Assembly: GCA_029210175.1 (NCBI GenBank)
Contig: JARGPL010000019.1
Coordinates: 62,001-126,000, forward strand
Reading direction: 5' to 3'
DNA: 64,000 nucleotides
From: Minwuia sp.
Lineage (GTDB): Bacteria; Pseudomonadota; Alphaproteobacteria; Minwuiales; Minwuiaceae
Below the pieces are notes generated by a model. That model was not told where the DNA came from, did no database searches, and was given only the letters and a program-made list of their open reading frames with translations. A program made the translations under genes and the position numbers. Below are positions 28,036-39,044 of this stretch, one piece after another. Every line of letters starts with the position of its first letter. Position 1 is the first letter of the stretch.

Positions 28036-28917
28036 TCAGGCCGCCGCGATCTCCCGGATGATGCGGATTGTTTCTTCCGGCTGGTCCAGCAGGACATGAT
28101 GATAGGCGTCCGGCATCTCGGTGAATGTGGCACCCGATGGCGCCACATCGCGCATGTAGGCCATTGTATCCGGCGTGCAGAGCGCGCTCAGCGTGCCCCA
28201 GACCACATGCAGCGGTACCGTCACGCGGGGAAAGCGTTCCCGCTGATCCTGCCAGTAGTCATCGCCGAAGGCCGGATGGCCGAAGATGTTCGTCCTGGCC
28301 TTCCATATCCAGCCGCGACGGGTCTCGGTGATGCCCGTGTCGGCGATATAGTTGACGGCCCAGTCGTTGACTGTGGGCTGTTCGGGGATCAGGCGAAACC
28401 GTTCCAGCGCGATTTCGCGCTTCGGATACCGGCGTGGCGCGATCTTGGGCGGTGCGGGGCGTGCGCCGCCGATCTCGGGCGGCGGATAGATCGGTGAATC
28501 CATCATCACCAGCCCGCGGATCAGTTCCGGTCGGGTTTCCGCCAGATACATGGACATGCCACCGCCAAAGCTGTGACCGATCAGCAGCGGCGGCAACGTG
28601 AAGGCAGCGTCGGCGATCACCTGGGCGATATCCCCGGCGAATCCCTCCGGCGTAACCTTGCGGCGTTCTTCCGAATCCCCCATCCCGGCGAAATCCATGG
28701 CCGCGACGCGATGGGTCTCTGCCAGAGCGGGTGCGATGAAGTCCCACCAGCCGGAATGCGCCGCATTGCCGTGGCACAGCACGATGCCAGGTGCATCCGG
28801 CGCGCCGCGCAGTCGGTAATGCACCTTCACACCGCCGCTTTCGACGAAACGCTTCTCCCAAGGGCTTTCGACCGCCGACCGAAACCAGTCAGGCGCCGTC
28901 TGTCGCCACTCGCTCAT
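28036..28917 (-). CDS. Alpha/beta hydrolase
   Basis: This 293-residue alpha/beta hydrolase has GIVLCHGNAAHSGWWDF (oxyanion HGN motif), the nucleophile elbow GHSFGGGMS and AYHHVLLDQPEE with the likely catalytic His near the end. Epoxide hydrolase, haloalkane dehalogenase and esterase relatives share this plan, and no substrate is evident. ATG 28917 (MSEWRQTAPDWF) is chosen because GGAGGAA precedes it; the open frame runs to 28986. It is monocistronic, between ribB and the cNMP-binding gene. Confidence 0.9.
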   Translation of the reverse strand: MSEWRQTAPDWFRSAVESPWEKRFVESGGVKVHYRLRGAPDAPGIVLCHGNAAHSGWWDFIAPALAETHRVAAMDFAGMGDSEERRKVTPEGFAGDIAQVIADAAFTLPPLLIGHSFGGGMSMYLAETRPELIRGLVMMDSPIYPPPEIGGARPAPPKIAPRRYPKREIALERFRLIPEQPTVNDWAVNYIADTGITETRRGWIWKARTNIFGHPAFGDDYWQDQRERFPRVTVPLHVVWGTLSALCTPDTMAYMRDVAPSGATFTEMPDAYHHVLLDQPEETIRIIREIAAA

Positions 28918-29034
28918 CCTGTTCCTCCGCCGAAGAGCATCTATTGCCGATGGCAGGAACCATAGGCAGCAAACGCGGGTCCGCACAGGGGGTGCTGATG
29001 GACAGGTCGCATGCCACAGACGACGGACTGCAGT

Positions 29035-30186
29035 TCAGGCGGCAGCCTTCGTGTTGCTGAGCTTGACGTAGCGACTGGTGGTTTCGCGCAGCCGTTCCAC
29101 CAGGATCAGGGACAGATTGTGCAGCACACGGGCCGCGATGGTCGGCATCGTCTCCATGATCTTCTGCATGTTTTCCTGGGTCAGGATCAGAAGCTCGGAC
29201 GGTTCCGCCGCCACCACATCCGCCGTGCGGGGCTCCGCATTCAGGTAAGCCATCTCACCAAAGATCGCGCCACGACCGAAACTGGCCACCCGACGTTCGC
29301 CGTCGCGGACATCGACGGCCCCCGAAAGCAGCACATACATCTCGTTGCCCACATCCCCCTTGGCCACGATCTTCTGCCCTTCGGAGCAGGCAACGACCGT
29401 TGCCAGTTTCAGGAACTTGCAGGCATCCCGGAAATCCAGCCCCACCAGCAGCGGCACACCGTGGTGCGGCACCTGATTGAGCTTGCGTGTCAGCATCGAC
29501 CAGAACGCATCCTCATCCATGGATGCGGGCTGCGCCGAGCCGATGGCTTCCGGGAACGTCCGGTTGAACCAGTTCACCGGCTGGGGGTCATGATCCAGCA
29601 CCCGCGCGATGGACTGATAGGGCGACCGGACCTGAACCATGTGTGCCAGATCCCCGGTGGGCAGGACCAGTGGAACACGCATGCCCCCTGCCTCATCCTC
29701 GAACCCGTCACCCAGCCTGCGATAGCCCAGCCGTTCCAGCATGGCGATCTCCCCCGGGGCGGCATGGGTGAAGTCAAAGACACTCTTCTTGGCCGTGGCG
29801 ATCTTGTAGGCGGCGGTCATCAGCAACCGCATCATCCGGCTGTCATCAATGTCCGGGTCCACGACAAGATGCTCGGTGATGGAAAGCGTCAGGTCGGCCA
29901 TGTCGTCGAATGCGGACATGCTCAAGCGATCCCGCGTCAGGGCCGGCACGTCCCTGACCGAAGCGACGAGGATACGCACTGCGGCGGCGACGCGACCCGA
30001 ATGGGTCAGATAGACATGCAGCGCGCCGCGATCCGCCGGATCATCGATTCGCTTCGTTTCGCGGTCTGCGAATGCCGGGGTTCGGCCCAGCCCTTCGACC
30101 TCCACCCGGTAGCGCAATTGCCGGATGGCTCGCACTTCATCTGCCGTGCGGGCGATCAGTACCTGAAGCTGTGCTGCATCTGCCAT
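29035..30186 (-). CDS. Acyltransferase-like (GNAT/FeeM) protein fused to a cyclic-nucleotide-binding domain
   Basis: This is a two-domain protein of 383 residues. Residues 1 to about 225 resemble the acyl-homoserine-lactone-synthase/N-acyl amino acid synthase (FeeM) branch of the GNAT fold: LRYRVEVEGLGR, AAAVRILVASVR, ITEHLVVDP and LLMTAAYKIA. Residues from about 255 form a cyclic-nucleotide-binding domain (VVACSEGQKIVAKGDVGNEM, VLLSGAVDV, FGEMAYLNAEPRTADVVA), with the phosphate-binding FGE..and R.A motif. A second messenger may gate the acyltransferase. ATG 30186 is used; ATG 30234 is a weaker alternative. It diverges from the amidase. Confidence 0.82.
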   Translation of the reverse strand: MADAAQLQVLIARTADEVRAIRQLRYRVEVEGLGRTPAFADRETKRIDDPADRGALHVYLTHSGRVAAAVRILVASVRDVPALTRDRLSMSAFDDMADLTLSITEHLVVDPDIDDSRMMRLLMTAAYKIATAKKSVFDFTHAAPGEIAMLERLGYRRLGDGFEDEAGGMRVPLVLPTGDLAHMVQVRSPYQSIARVLDHDPQPVNWFNRTFPEAIGSAQPASMDEDAFWSMLTRKLNQVPHHGVPLLVGLDFRDACKFLKLATVVACSEGQKIVAKGDVGNEMYVLLSGAVDVRDGERRVASFGRGAIFGEMAYLNAEPRTADVVAAEPSELLILTQENMQKIMETMPTIAARVLHNLSLILVERLRETTSRYVKLSNTKAAA

Positions 30187-30267
30187 ACCAGCACTCTGCG
30201 ACACGGCGGTTGAGAAGCCGTTAAGCCCGTGCATGATCAGGGCTGAACGAACGCAGGGGGATGGAAG

Positions 30268-31611
30268 ATGCTCGATCAGGGTCTGGAAGCGCTGGCAGAA
30301 GCACTGGCGACAGGAAAGACAACAGCATCCGCGTTGGTCGCAAACGCACTGGCTGCGGCCGAAACCGGCCAAGGGCCGACGGCGATCATGCACCTGCATG
30401 CCGACAGGGCACGCGCCGAAGCCGCCGCCGTTGACGCCATGCGCAAGGCAGGGCGGGAGGTGCGCCCGCTTGCCGGCATCCCCTTCACGACCAAGGACCT
30501 GTTCGATGAGGCCGGGCACGCAACGACTGCCGGGTCCCGGGTGCTGACCGACACGCCCTCAGCAATGACTGATGCGCCGGTCATCGAACGGCTGCGCCGG
30601 GCCGGGCTGATCATCATCGGCCGGACCGTCATGACGGAATTCGCTTACTCCGGCCTCGGCCTGAACCCGCATTACGGCACGCCGCTGTCCCCCTGGGATC
30701 GGGAAACGGGCCGCATTCCCGGCGGCTCGACATCAGGCGGGGCGGTCAGTGTGGCCGATGGCATGGCTGCCGCGACGCTCGGCACGGACACCGGTGGATC
30801 ATGCCGTATCCCGGCTGCGTTCTGCGGCATCACGGGGTTCAAGCCAACGCAGCAGCGGGTGCCCCTGATCGGTGCCACCCCCCTGTCATTCACGCTGGAT
30901 TCGATTGGTCCGCTGGCCCGCAGTGTCGCCTGCTGCGCCATCCTGGATGACATTCTAAGCGGTGGCGCAGGTCGATCCGAGACACCCCGCGACATCGCCA
31001 CCATGACCTTTCTGGCCCCGACCAACCATGTACTGGACGGCATCGATGAAACTGTTGCCGCGACATGGACAGCTGGTCTGGCGAAGCTGCGCCGGGCTGG
31101 TGCCCGGATCATTGACGCCCCCCTCGCCGACCTGGATGCACTGCCCGGCCTCAACGCAGCGGGCGGTTTCGCAGCGGCGGATTCCTTTGCCTGGCATCGC
31201 GGTTTGCTGGCCACGGGGGCAGATGCCTATGACCCGCGCGTGGTTGGCCGCATCCGCCGGGGTGAGGCCATCAGCGCCGCCGACTACATCGATCTGATGC
31301 ATGCCCGGCAGGCCATGATGCTGTCAGTGGCCAGGGCGATGCGCGGGTACGATGCCATTCTGACACCAACGGTTCCCATCGTGCCGCCGAAGATCAGCAT
31401 CTTCGACGGAGATGAGGATGCATACACGCAGATCAACCTGCTGTGCCTGCGGAACCCGAGCATCGCCAACTTCATCAACTGTCCGTCCATCAGCCTGCCC
31501 TGCCACGATGCAGGCTCGGCCCCGGTCGGACTGATGCTGACAGGTCCGCAGAATCACGACCGGGTGCTGTTTCAGGTCGCAGCCGGGGTGGAAGCTGCAC
31601 TGGCGGCCTGA
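30268..31611 (+). CDS. Amidase (amidase signature family)
   Basis: This is an amidase-signature hydrolase of 447 residues. The Ser-cisSer-Lys triad is visible as Lys76 in IPFTTKDLFDEAG, Ser154 or Ser156 in PGGSTSGGAVSV, and the nucleophile Ser178 in GTDTGGSCRIP. GatA, AtzF and fatty acid amide hydrolase share this core. The absence of gatB and gatC nearby makes a catabolic amidase more likely than tRNA amidation. Its 3' end overlaps the convergent epimerase gene by 40 bp. Confidence 0.92.
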   Translation: MLDQGLEALAEALATGKTTASALVANALAAAETGQGPTAIMHLHADRARAEAAAVDAMRKAGREVRPLAGIPFTTKDLFDEAGHATTAGSRVLTDTPSAMTDAPVIERLRRAGLIIIGRTVMTEFAYSGLGLNPHYGTPLSPWDRETGRIPGGSTSGGAVSVADGMAAATLGTDTGGSCRIPAAFCGITGFKPTQQRVPLIGATPLSFTLDSIGPLARSVACCAILDDILSGGAGRSETPRDIATMTFLAPTNHVLDGIDETVAATWTAGLAKLRRAGARIIDAPLADLDALPGLNAAGGFAAADSFAWHRGLLATGADAYDPRVVGRIRRGEAISAADYIDLMHARQAMMLSVARAMRGYDAILTPTVPIVPPKISIFDGDEDAYTQINLLCLRNPSIANFINCPSISLPCHDAGSAPVGLMLTGPQNHDRVLFQVAAGVEAALAA

Positions 31612-32588
31612 CCCGACATGGCTGGCTTCGCAGCTTCGGACAGGCAACCGAGGCCGATCAGGCTCTCGCGCAGGGCGTTGTCCAGGGGTGTATGCGGCTC
31701 TGCACCGATCAGCGACTGCAGTCGGGCATTGTCCAGCCTGATCGGGGTCTGCCAGAGGTAACGCATTTCCGCCAGTTCGCGGAACAGCGGTACGAAGACT
31801 GCCCCCGTGCGCATGATCCACCAGGGAAACCCCTTCACCCTGTCTTCGCCCAGACCCGCGACGCGGGCAGTGGCGCGCGCAAAGTCCGCGCCGTCGTCGA
31901 ACCAGTGCCCGGCCATGTGCAGGCTCTCGATCGGATCAAGGTCCGCCTCTGCTTCAAGCAGGCGCGCAGCCGTCTCGGCCAGGTCCGGCAGATAGACCCA
32001 GGCATGGCCGACACCGGGATACCCGGGATGGCGGACACTGCGGGGTACATGCCCGGGGCGCACCATGGCGCCCGAGAGCCATGACCCCGGTGCATGCGGC
32101 GCAAAGAAATCTCCGGCGCGGAGGATGATTGCCTTCAGACCATCTGCAGCCGCGTCGTGGATCATCTGCTCCATGTCGCGGCGCACCACACCCTTGCGGC
32201 TGACCGGGTTCTGGACCGCGCCTTCTTGCAGCACCGGAAAGGCGTCTGGCCCGAAGTTGTAGATGTTCCCGGGGAACAGCAGACGGGCACCTGCGGCACG
32301 TGCCCCAGCGATGCTGTTGGCCAGCATCACCGGTGCGGTGGCGGCCCAGTTGCGATAGCCAGGCGGGTTGGCACCATGGAATATCGCATCCACACCCGCG
32401 GCTGCGCCCAGCACATCTGCGCTGAGCAGGGCATCACCCTCATACCAGGTAACGGAGGGCACATGGGGCCGTTCCCCCACCGGGCGGCGGGTCAACGCCG
32501 TCACCTGCCAGCCGCGTGCGATACAGACGTTCATGAATGCGTTTCCGGCCCCTCCGGTTGCGCCAATGATCAGAACATGACGGGTCAT
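31572..32588 (-). CDS. NAD(P)-dependent epimerase/dehydratase family protein
   Basis: This is a Rossmann-fold protein of 338 residues, starting MTRHVLIIGATGGAGNAF with a nucleotide-binding GATGGAG loop. It is an extended or atypical short-chain dehydrogenase; I do not see the canonical YxxxK, although NPVSRKGVVRRDM and the GNIYNFG segment lie where the active site should be. The substrate is unknown. ATG 32588 has a strong AGGAGG site. It overlaps the amidase by 40 bp and diverges from a LysR regulator that is likely to control it. Confidence 0.85.
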   Translation of the reverse strand: MTRHVLIIGATGGAGNAFMNVCIARGWQVTALTRRPVGERPHVPSVTWYEGDALLSADVLGAAAGVDAIFHGANPPGYRNWAATAPVMLANSIAGARAAGARLLFPGNIYNFGPDAFPVLQEGAVQNPVSRKGVVRRDMEQMIHDAAADGLKAIILRAGDFFAPHAPGSWLSGAMVRPGHVPRSVRHPGYPGVGHAWVYLPDLAETAARLLEAEADLDPIESLHMAGHWFDDGADFARATARVAGLGEDRVKGFPWWIMRTGAVFVPLFRELAEMRYLWQTPIRLDNARLQSLIGAEPHTPLDNALRESLIGLGCLSEAAKPAMSGQAASAASTPAAT

Positions 32589-32667
32589 TGCTGGATCCTC
32601 CTGTTGATGCGTTGGTCCCCTGAATACGCCCGCGCACATCCATAAGTTAATTGCCTATAAACAACTA

Positions 32668-32693
32668 ATATCCATACATTCATGTATGGATAT
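32668..32693. promoter_or_regulatory. 26-bp perfect palindrome over the LysR start codon
   Basis: The arms ATATCCATACAT (32668-32679) and ATGTATGGATAT (32682-32693) are exact complements separated by TC. The right arm contains the proposed LysR start codon at 32686. The whole stretch from 32640 is AT-rich compared with its surroundings. It is a strong candidate operator for autoregulation or control of the divergent epimerase gene. Confidence 0.7.
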
Positions 32694-33594
32694 GACCTGG
32701 GATACCTGTCGAAGCTTTCTGGCCGTGATGCGCGCCGGCTCCCTTTCCGGGGCCGCGCGGGACCTGGGGCTGACCCAACCGACGCTGGGACGGCACATCG
32801 ATCAACTGGAGACGCTGCTGGGTCACCCGTTGTTCACCCGCGCCCGCAACGGCCTCACCCCGACCGAGCGCGCGCTGAACCTGTTGCCGCATGCGGAGGC
32901 AATGGAATCCGCCGCCGCCGCCTTCAACCGGTCCGGCCAGGGTACACCGGGCGCGGCAGAGGGCACGGTGCGCCTTACCGTCAGCCAGTTCGTGGGGACG
33001 GAGGTCATGCCCGGCATGCTCACCAGCTTCCGCGACGCGCATCCGGGAATCGACATCGAACTGGTGCAGTCCGACCGGCCGCTCAATCTGCTGACGCGGG
33101 AAGCGGACATCGCGATCCGTATGATCCGGCCGGAGCAGTCAGGTCTGGTGGCAAGACTGATCGGGACCGTCGAGATCGGTCTGTTCGCACACCGGGACTA
33201 CATCGCGCGATTCGGAATGCCCCGGAATGCCGATGATCTGAAACGGCACCGGTTGATCGGCTATGATTCCGCTCCGCATTTCGCGCGGGTGATCTCGGAA
33301 TCGGGAATCGACGTGTCACCAAGGGACTTTGCAGTGCGTGTTGATGTGGAATCGGTACAGCTTTCCCTCATCCGCGCCGGCTTCGGTATCGGCGGCTGCC
33401 AGGTGCCGCTCGCGGCACGTGAACCGGCGCTGGTCCGTGTCCTGCCGGACGTCCTGCATTTCCGGCTGGACGTCTGGCGGGCGGTCCACGCCGACATGCG
33501 CAACAGCCTTCCCGTCCGGTTGCTGGCCGGTCATCTGGACCGCGAATTCAAGGCCTATCTGGCCCCGGCAGAACCCGCCCGGACGCCGGTCTGA
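32686..33594 (+). CDS. LysR family transcriptional regulator
   Basis: This is a DNA-binding regulator of 302 residues. The N-terminal winged helix-turn-helix is clear (FLAVMRAGSLSGAARDLGLT and QPTLGRHIDQLETLLGHPLF), followed by the periplasmic-binding-like effector domain starting near VRLTVSQFVG. It is divergent from the epimerase gene, the classical LysR layout. The start could be ATG 32686 or 32692; neither has a ribosome-binding site, because the bases ahead form an AT-rich palindrome, so translation may be leaderless or start differently. The effector is unknown. Confidence 0.92.
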   Translation: MDMTWDTCRSFLAVMRAGSLSGAARDLGLTQPTLGRHIDQLETLLGHPLFTRARNGLTPTERALNLLPHAEAMESAAAAFNRSGQGTPGAAEGTVRLTVSQFVGTEVMPGMLTSFRDAHPGIDIELVQSDRPLNLLTREADIAIRMIRPEQSGLVARLIGTVEIGLFAHRDYIARFGMPRNADDLKRHRLIGYDSAPHFARVISESGIDVSPRDFAVRVDVESVQLSLIRAGFGIGGCQVPLAAREPALVRVLPDVLHFRLDVWRAVHADMRNSLPVRLLAGHLDREFKAYLAPAEPARTPV

Positions 33595-33815
33595 AATCGG
33601 CTGTGACCCGAGGGTTTATGCGGGTTGCAGGGGTGTTCAGGATTATGCGACATATCGCCCCTGTGGTGCCGCGAGACTCGGGACTAAGGTCCGGCCTGTC
33701 TATAGTTTGCACTGCTTTTTTGCTGGTTGTTGAGCCGCTTGAGGTAATGCGCAATCAGCCGGGGCCATGCCGATGGATGGCCTTCTGTGCCAAATGAATT
33801 GAGGGAGCGGAACGC
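33595..33815. other. Intergenic region upstream of the cytochrome oxidase operon
   Basis: This 221-bp stretch presumably holds the promoter of the coxB operon. I find no convincing -35/-10 pair or FNR/FixK-type palindrome. A ribosome-binding site GAGGGAG lies at 33800-33806, ahead of the GTG start of coxB. Confidence 0.35.
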
Positions 33816-34637
33816 GTGAAACGTTTCATTCTGATGATGATGGGCCTGTTCGCAATGACGGGTCAGGCGATGGCCGAAAAAGGCATGGCGGAGCCGTGGC
33901 AGCTCAACCTGCAGGAACCGGCGTCGCCGCTGGCGCAGAGCGTGACAGACTTTCACGACATCCTGCTGGTGGTGATCACGCTGATCACCCTGTTCGTGCT
34001 CGGTTTGCTGATCTGGGTGATGGTGAAGTTCAACGAGAAGTCCAATCCCGTCCCCACCAAGACGTCGCACAACACGCTGATCGAAGTTGTCTGGACCGTC
34101 GTTCCCGTGCTGATCCTCGTGATCGTCGCGATTCCGTCGTTCCAGCTGCTCTATCAGTCGGATGATGTCGCTGACGCCGAGATGACGCTGAAGGTCACGG
34201 GCTACCAGTGGTATTGGGGTTACGAGTATCCCGACCAGGGGGGCATCGCCTTCGAAGCCTACATGAAGGCCGATGATGAGCTGCTGCCCGGTGAACCCCG
34301 TCTGCTGACCACCGACACTGCGGTGGTCATTCCCGTGAAGACCAACATTCAGGTTCTGGTGACGTCTGCCGACGTCGGTCATTCCTGGGCACTTCCCGCG
34401 AACGGGCACAAGACGGATGCCTGGCCGGGCCGGACCAACCATCTGCCGCTCTATATCGATGAGCCGGGGATGTATTACGGCCAGTGCTCGGAACTGTGCG
34501 GACGCAACCACGGCTTCATGCCGATCATGGTGAAGGCTGTGCCGAAAGAAGAATTCGACGCCTGGGTCGCGACCCAGCAGGCCGCCATGGGCATCACGCC
34601 GCCCAAGGTCGACGTCGCCCAGATCTCAGGTAACTGA
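33816..34637 (+). CDS. coxB: Cytochrome c oxidase subunit II
   Basis: Subunit II carries the binuclear CuA centre that receives electrons from cytochrome c. The 273-residue protein has a signal peptide, two transmembrane helices (about residues 40-110), and the CuA domain with YQWYWGYEYP, DVGHSWALPANGHK and the ligand set in GQCSELCGRNHGFMPIMV. The start is a GTG. Subunit I follows after 39 bp, and the order through SURF1 is that of an aa3-type oxidase operon. Confidence 0.97.
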   Translation: MKRFILMMMGLFAMTGQAMAEKGMAEPWQLNLQEPASPLAQSVTDFHDILLVVITLITLFVLGLLIWVMVKFNEKSNPVPTKTSHNTLIEVVWTVVPVLILVIVAIPSFQLLYQSDDVADAEMTLKVTGYQWYWGYEYPDQGGIAFEAYMKADDELLPGEPRLLTTDTAVVIPVKTNIQVLVTSADVGHSWALPANGHKTDAWPGRTNHLPLYIDEPGMYYGQCSELCGRNHGFMPIMVKAVPKEEFDAWVATQQAAMGITPPKVDVAQISGN

Positions 34638-34673
34638 TCCGCCGCGAACGGATACGAAGAAAGAAAGGCCTAA

Positions 34674-36296
<1,623 letters not shown>

Positions 36297-36334
36297 TCGG
36301 AACGGAACGCAAAGAAGGAAATGGTTCAGAGCAT

Positions 36335-37258
36335 ATGAGCGACATCACCTACGCATCCAATGACGGCAGCACCGCTGCCCCGCGAGAGGCCAGCGCAGGC
36401 GATTACATTGCCCTGCTGAAGCCGCGGGTGATGTCGCTTGTTCTCTTCACCGGCCTGATCGGTCTCGTCGTGGCACCGGGGGCAATCCACCCTGCCATGG
36501 CGGCCATCGCGCTGATCTGCATTGCTGTCGGTGCCGGGGCGTCCGGGGCGATCAACATGTGGTTCGACGCGGACATCGATGCGGTCATGGAACGGACAAG
36601 CAAGCGTCCGATCCCCCGTGGCCGGATCGAACCGCATGAGGCACTGACCTTCGGGCTGTTCCTTGCCGCGGCGTCGGTATTCACCATGTTCCTGCTGGTC
36701 AATCTGGCGGCTGCCGGGTTGCTGGCCTTCACGATCTTCTTCTACGTCGTCATCTACACCATGTGGCTGAAACGCCGCACGGTTCAGAACATCGTCATCG
36801 GTGGCGCAGCCGGTGCCTTCCCGCCCGTGATTGGCTGGGCGGCAGTGACCGGTGGGCTGGAACTTCCGGCCTGGGCCATGTTCCTGCTCATCTTCATGTG
36901 GACACCGCCGCACTTCTGGGCGCTGGCCCTGTTCCGGCGTGGCGACTATGCCGCTGCCGGGGTGCCGATGCTGCCTGTCGTCAAGGGTGAGGCAAGTACC
37001 CGCCGCCAGATTGTCGGCTATACGGTGCTGATGCTGGCCGCGTCCGTCACGCCGCTGTTCTTCGGTATCGGCGGTCTGGCCTACATGATCGGCGCAGCTG
37101 CCCTGGGCATCACGTTCCTGGCGATCTCCTTCCTGGTCCTGCGGGAACAGGAAGGCACCTATTGCTGGGCCGGGCGTCTGTTCGGTTTCTCCATCTTCTA
37201 TCTGTTCGCGCTCTTCGCGCTGCTGCCTGTCGGCACACCCATCGTTCTGGGGCTCTGA
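36335..37258 (+). CDS. ctaB: Protohaem IX farnesyltransferase
   Basis: CtaB (haem O synthase) adds a farnesyl group to haem b, the first step to haem a for the oxidase. The 307-residue membrane protein has seven or more hydrophobic helices and the prenyltransferase motif [20 protein letters not shown]. The aspartates there bind the prenyl diphosphate via magnesium. ATG 36335 is used; an earlier in-frame ATG at 36293 would overlap the ctaD stop. It ends at the start of the small coxF gene. Confidence 0.96.
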   Translation: MSDITYASNDGSTAAPREASAGDYIALLKPRVMSLVLFTGLIGLVVAPGAIHPAMAAIALICIAVGAGASGAINMWFDADIDAVMERTSKRPIPRGRIEPHEALTFGLFLAAASVFTMFLLVNLAAAGLLAFTIFFYVVIYTMWLKRRTVQNIVIGGAAGAFPPVIGWAAVTGGLELPAWAMFLLIFMWTPPHFWALALFRRGDYAAAGVPMLPVVKGEASTRRQIVGYTVLMLAASVTPLFFGIGGLAYMIGAAALGITFLAISFLVLREQEGTYCWAGRLFGFSIFYLFALFALLPVGTPIVLGL

Positions 37259-37419
37259 TGACCATGGCCATGACACCGGAAGACGAGAAGCGGCGTCACG
37301 GGCGTAACCGGGCCATTGCCCTGGCGCTCGCCGCATTTGTTGTCCTGATCTTCGTCGGCTCCGTCGTGAAGATGACCAACGGCGTGATCCCGCAACTCGA
37401 TGTGGAGATCGGTCGATGA
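37258..37419 (+). CDS. coxF: CoxF-like small cytochrome oxidase assembly protein
   Basis: This is a 53-residue protein with a charged start (EDEKRRHGRNRAIALALAAF) and one transmembrane helix (IALALAAFVVLIFVGSVV) ending KMTNGVIPQL. Short proteins of this form sit between ctaB and ctaG in alphaproteobacterial oxidase operons and are called CoxF. The start codon overlaps the ctaB stop, and the stop overlaps the ctaG start, so it is translationally coupled on both sides. Its exact role is not known. Confidence 0.85.
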   Translation: MTMAMTPEDEKRRHGRNRAIALALAAFVVLIFVGSVVKMTNGVIPQLDVEIGR

Positions 37420-38030
37420 CAGAACCCGCAAACGACAGCAGGTCCGACCGCAGCAGCACCGGGAACAATCGCAATCGCCGTCTGGTCTTCGCCTGTGTTG
37501 GCGTTGTTGGCATGATGCTGGCCGCGTCCTATGCAGCTGTGCCCCTGTACGACCTGTTCTGCCGGGTGACCGGATACGGTGGTACGACACAGCAGGCGGA
37601 TACCGGCGCGGATCATGTGGGCAAACGCATGGTCACCGTGCAGTTCGATGCCAATGTGGCCCGTGGCATGCCGTGGGAATTCAAGCCGGTTCAGCGTGAA
37701 ATCAAGCTGCTGACGGGTGAGACGGGGATCGCGTTCTATCGCGCCACCAACAATACCGATCGCACGATCGTCGGGACGGCAACGTTCAACGTCACCCCGC
37801 TGAAGGTCGGTTATTACTTCAACAAGATCGAATGTTTCTGCTTCACCGAACAGGTGCTTGCACCGGGACAGTCCGTCGACATGCCGGTCCAGTTCTTCGT
37901 GGATCCGGAAATGGAAGACGACCGCAATGCGGATGAGGTGAAACTGATCACCCTGTCCTACACTTTCTTCGAACGGCCACCAGAGCAGGCCGCATCGTCA
38001 ACGATCCAGATGAGTGCCGTTCAGCAATGA
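37416..38030 (+). CDS. ctaG: Cytochrome c oxidase assembly protein CtaG/Cox11
   Basis: CtaG delivers copper to the CuB site of subunit I. The 204-residue protein has one N-terminal membrane helix (LVFACVGVVGMMLAASYAAV), PLYDLFCRVTGYGGT, and the copper-binding KIECFCFTEQ with two cysteines in the beta-sandwich facing the periplasm. It overlaps coxF by 4 bp and ends 26 bp before ctaE, as in other alphaproteobacteria. Confidence 0.97.
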   Translation: MTEPANDSRSDRSSTGNNRNRRLVFACVGVVGMMLAASYAAVPLYDLFCRVTGYGGTTQQADTGADHVGKRMVTVQFDANVARGMPWEFKPVQREIKLLTGETGIAFYRATNNTDRTIVGTATFNVTPLKVGYYFNKIECFCFTEQVLAPGQSVDMPVQFFVDPEMEDDRNADEVKLITLSYTFFERPPEQAASSTIQMSAVQQ

Positions 38031-38056
38031 ACGGCGAGGGTTAGGGAGCTGGAATT

Positions 38057-38893
38057 ATGGCAGACGCACACGCCAAGAATCATGACTACCATCTGGTAGA
38101 TCCGAGTCCGTGGCCGATCGCGGGGTCAATCTCCGCCTTCGTCACGGCGGTCGGTGCCATCACGTGGATGCACGCCGAAGAAGGCGCTGGGATGATTCCC
38201 GGGATCGTCTTCTGGGTGGGTATGCTCGGCATCCTCTACACCATGTTCGTCTGGTGGCGTGACGTCATTTCCGAGGCGGAGCACAAGGGTGATCACACCC
38301 CTGTTGTGCAGTTGCACCATCGTTATGGCATGGTGCTGTTCATCGCGTCGGAGGTCATGTTCTTCGTCGCCTGGTTCTGGGCATTCTTCAATGCGAGCCT
38401 GTTCCCGACCGACGCCATGGGCGGGATCTGGCCGCCGGAAGGCATTCAGGTCTTCGACCCCTGGCACCTGCCGTTCCTGAACACCGTCATCCTGCTGCTG
38501 TCCGGGACCACCGTCACCTGGGCGCATCACGCGCTGGTGTCGGGCGACCGCAAGGGCCTGGTCAATGGTCTGATCTGCACCGTCATCCTGGGCGCCATGT
38601 TCAGCGGCGTGCAGGCATACGAATATGCCCACGCGCCGTTCAGCTTCTCCGGCGGCATCTATGGCGCAACCTTCTACATGGCGACCGGTTTCCACGGCTT
38701 CCATGTTCTGGTCGGCACCATCTTCCTGCTGATCTGCCTGATCCGCGCGACGAAGGGCCATTTCAAGCCCGACCACCACTTCGGCTTCGAAGCTGCGGCC
38801 TGGTACTGGCACTTCGTTGATGCTGTCTGGCTGTTCCTGTTCTGCGCCATCTACTGGTGGGGCAGCATCGGCGCCGATATCTACCACGGCTGA
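38057..38893 (+). CDS. ctaE: Cytochrome c oxidase subunit III
   Basis: Subunit III supports the stability and proton uptake of the oxidase. The 278-residue protein has seven hydrophobic segments. [30 protein letters not shown] and [14 protein letters not shown] are characteristic, and the C-terminal [17 protein letters not shown] is the conserved signature. It starts behind AGGGAGCTGG. A shorter paralogue-like protein is encoded about 500 bp downstream. Confidence 0.97.
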   Translation: MADAHAKNHDYHLVDPSPWPIAGSISAFVTAVGAITWMHAEEGAGMIPGIVFWVGMLGILYTMFVWWRDVISEAEHKGDHTPVVQLHHRYGMVLFIASEVMFFVAWFWAFFNASLFPTDAMGGIWPPEGIQVFDPWHLPFLNTVILLLSGTTVTWAHHALVSGDRKGLVNGLICTVILGAMFSGVQAYEYAHAPFSFSGGIYGATFYMATGFHGFHVLVGTIFLLICLIRATKGHFKPDHHFGFEAAAWYWHFVDAVWLFLFCAIYWWGSIGADIYHG

Positions 38894-39044
38894 TCAATAC
38901 CGGAATTTCGACCGGGGGCCGTGCCAGCGAACATGCTGGTGCGGCCCTTCGCGTTTGGGGTTCTGACATTGGGCCAGCCCCGCCCCTGCCCTGCCGTAAT
39001 ACGCTCCCGCGTGCGCCCGGCAACCAGACCTGTGAGGCCAGCAG

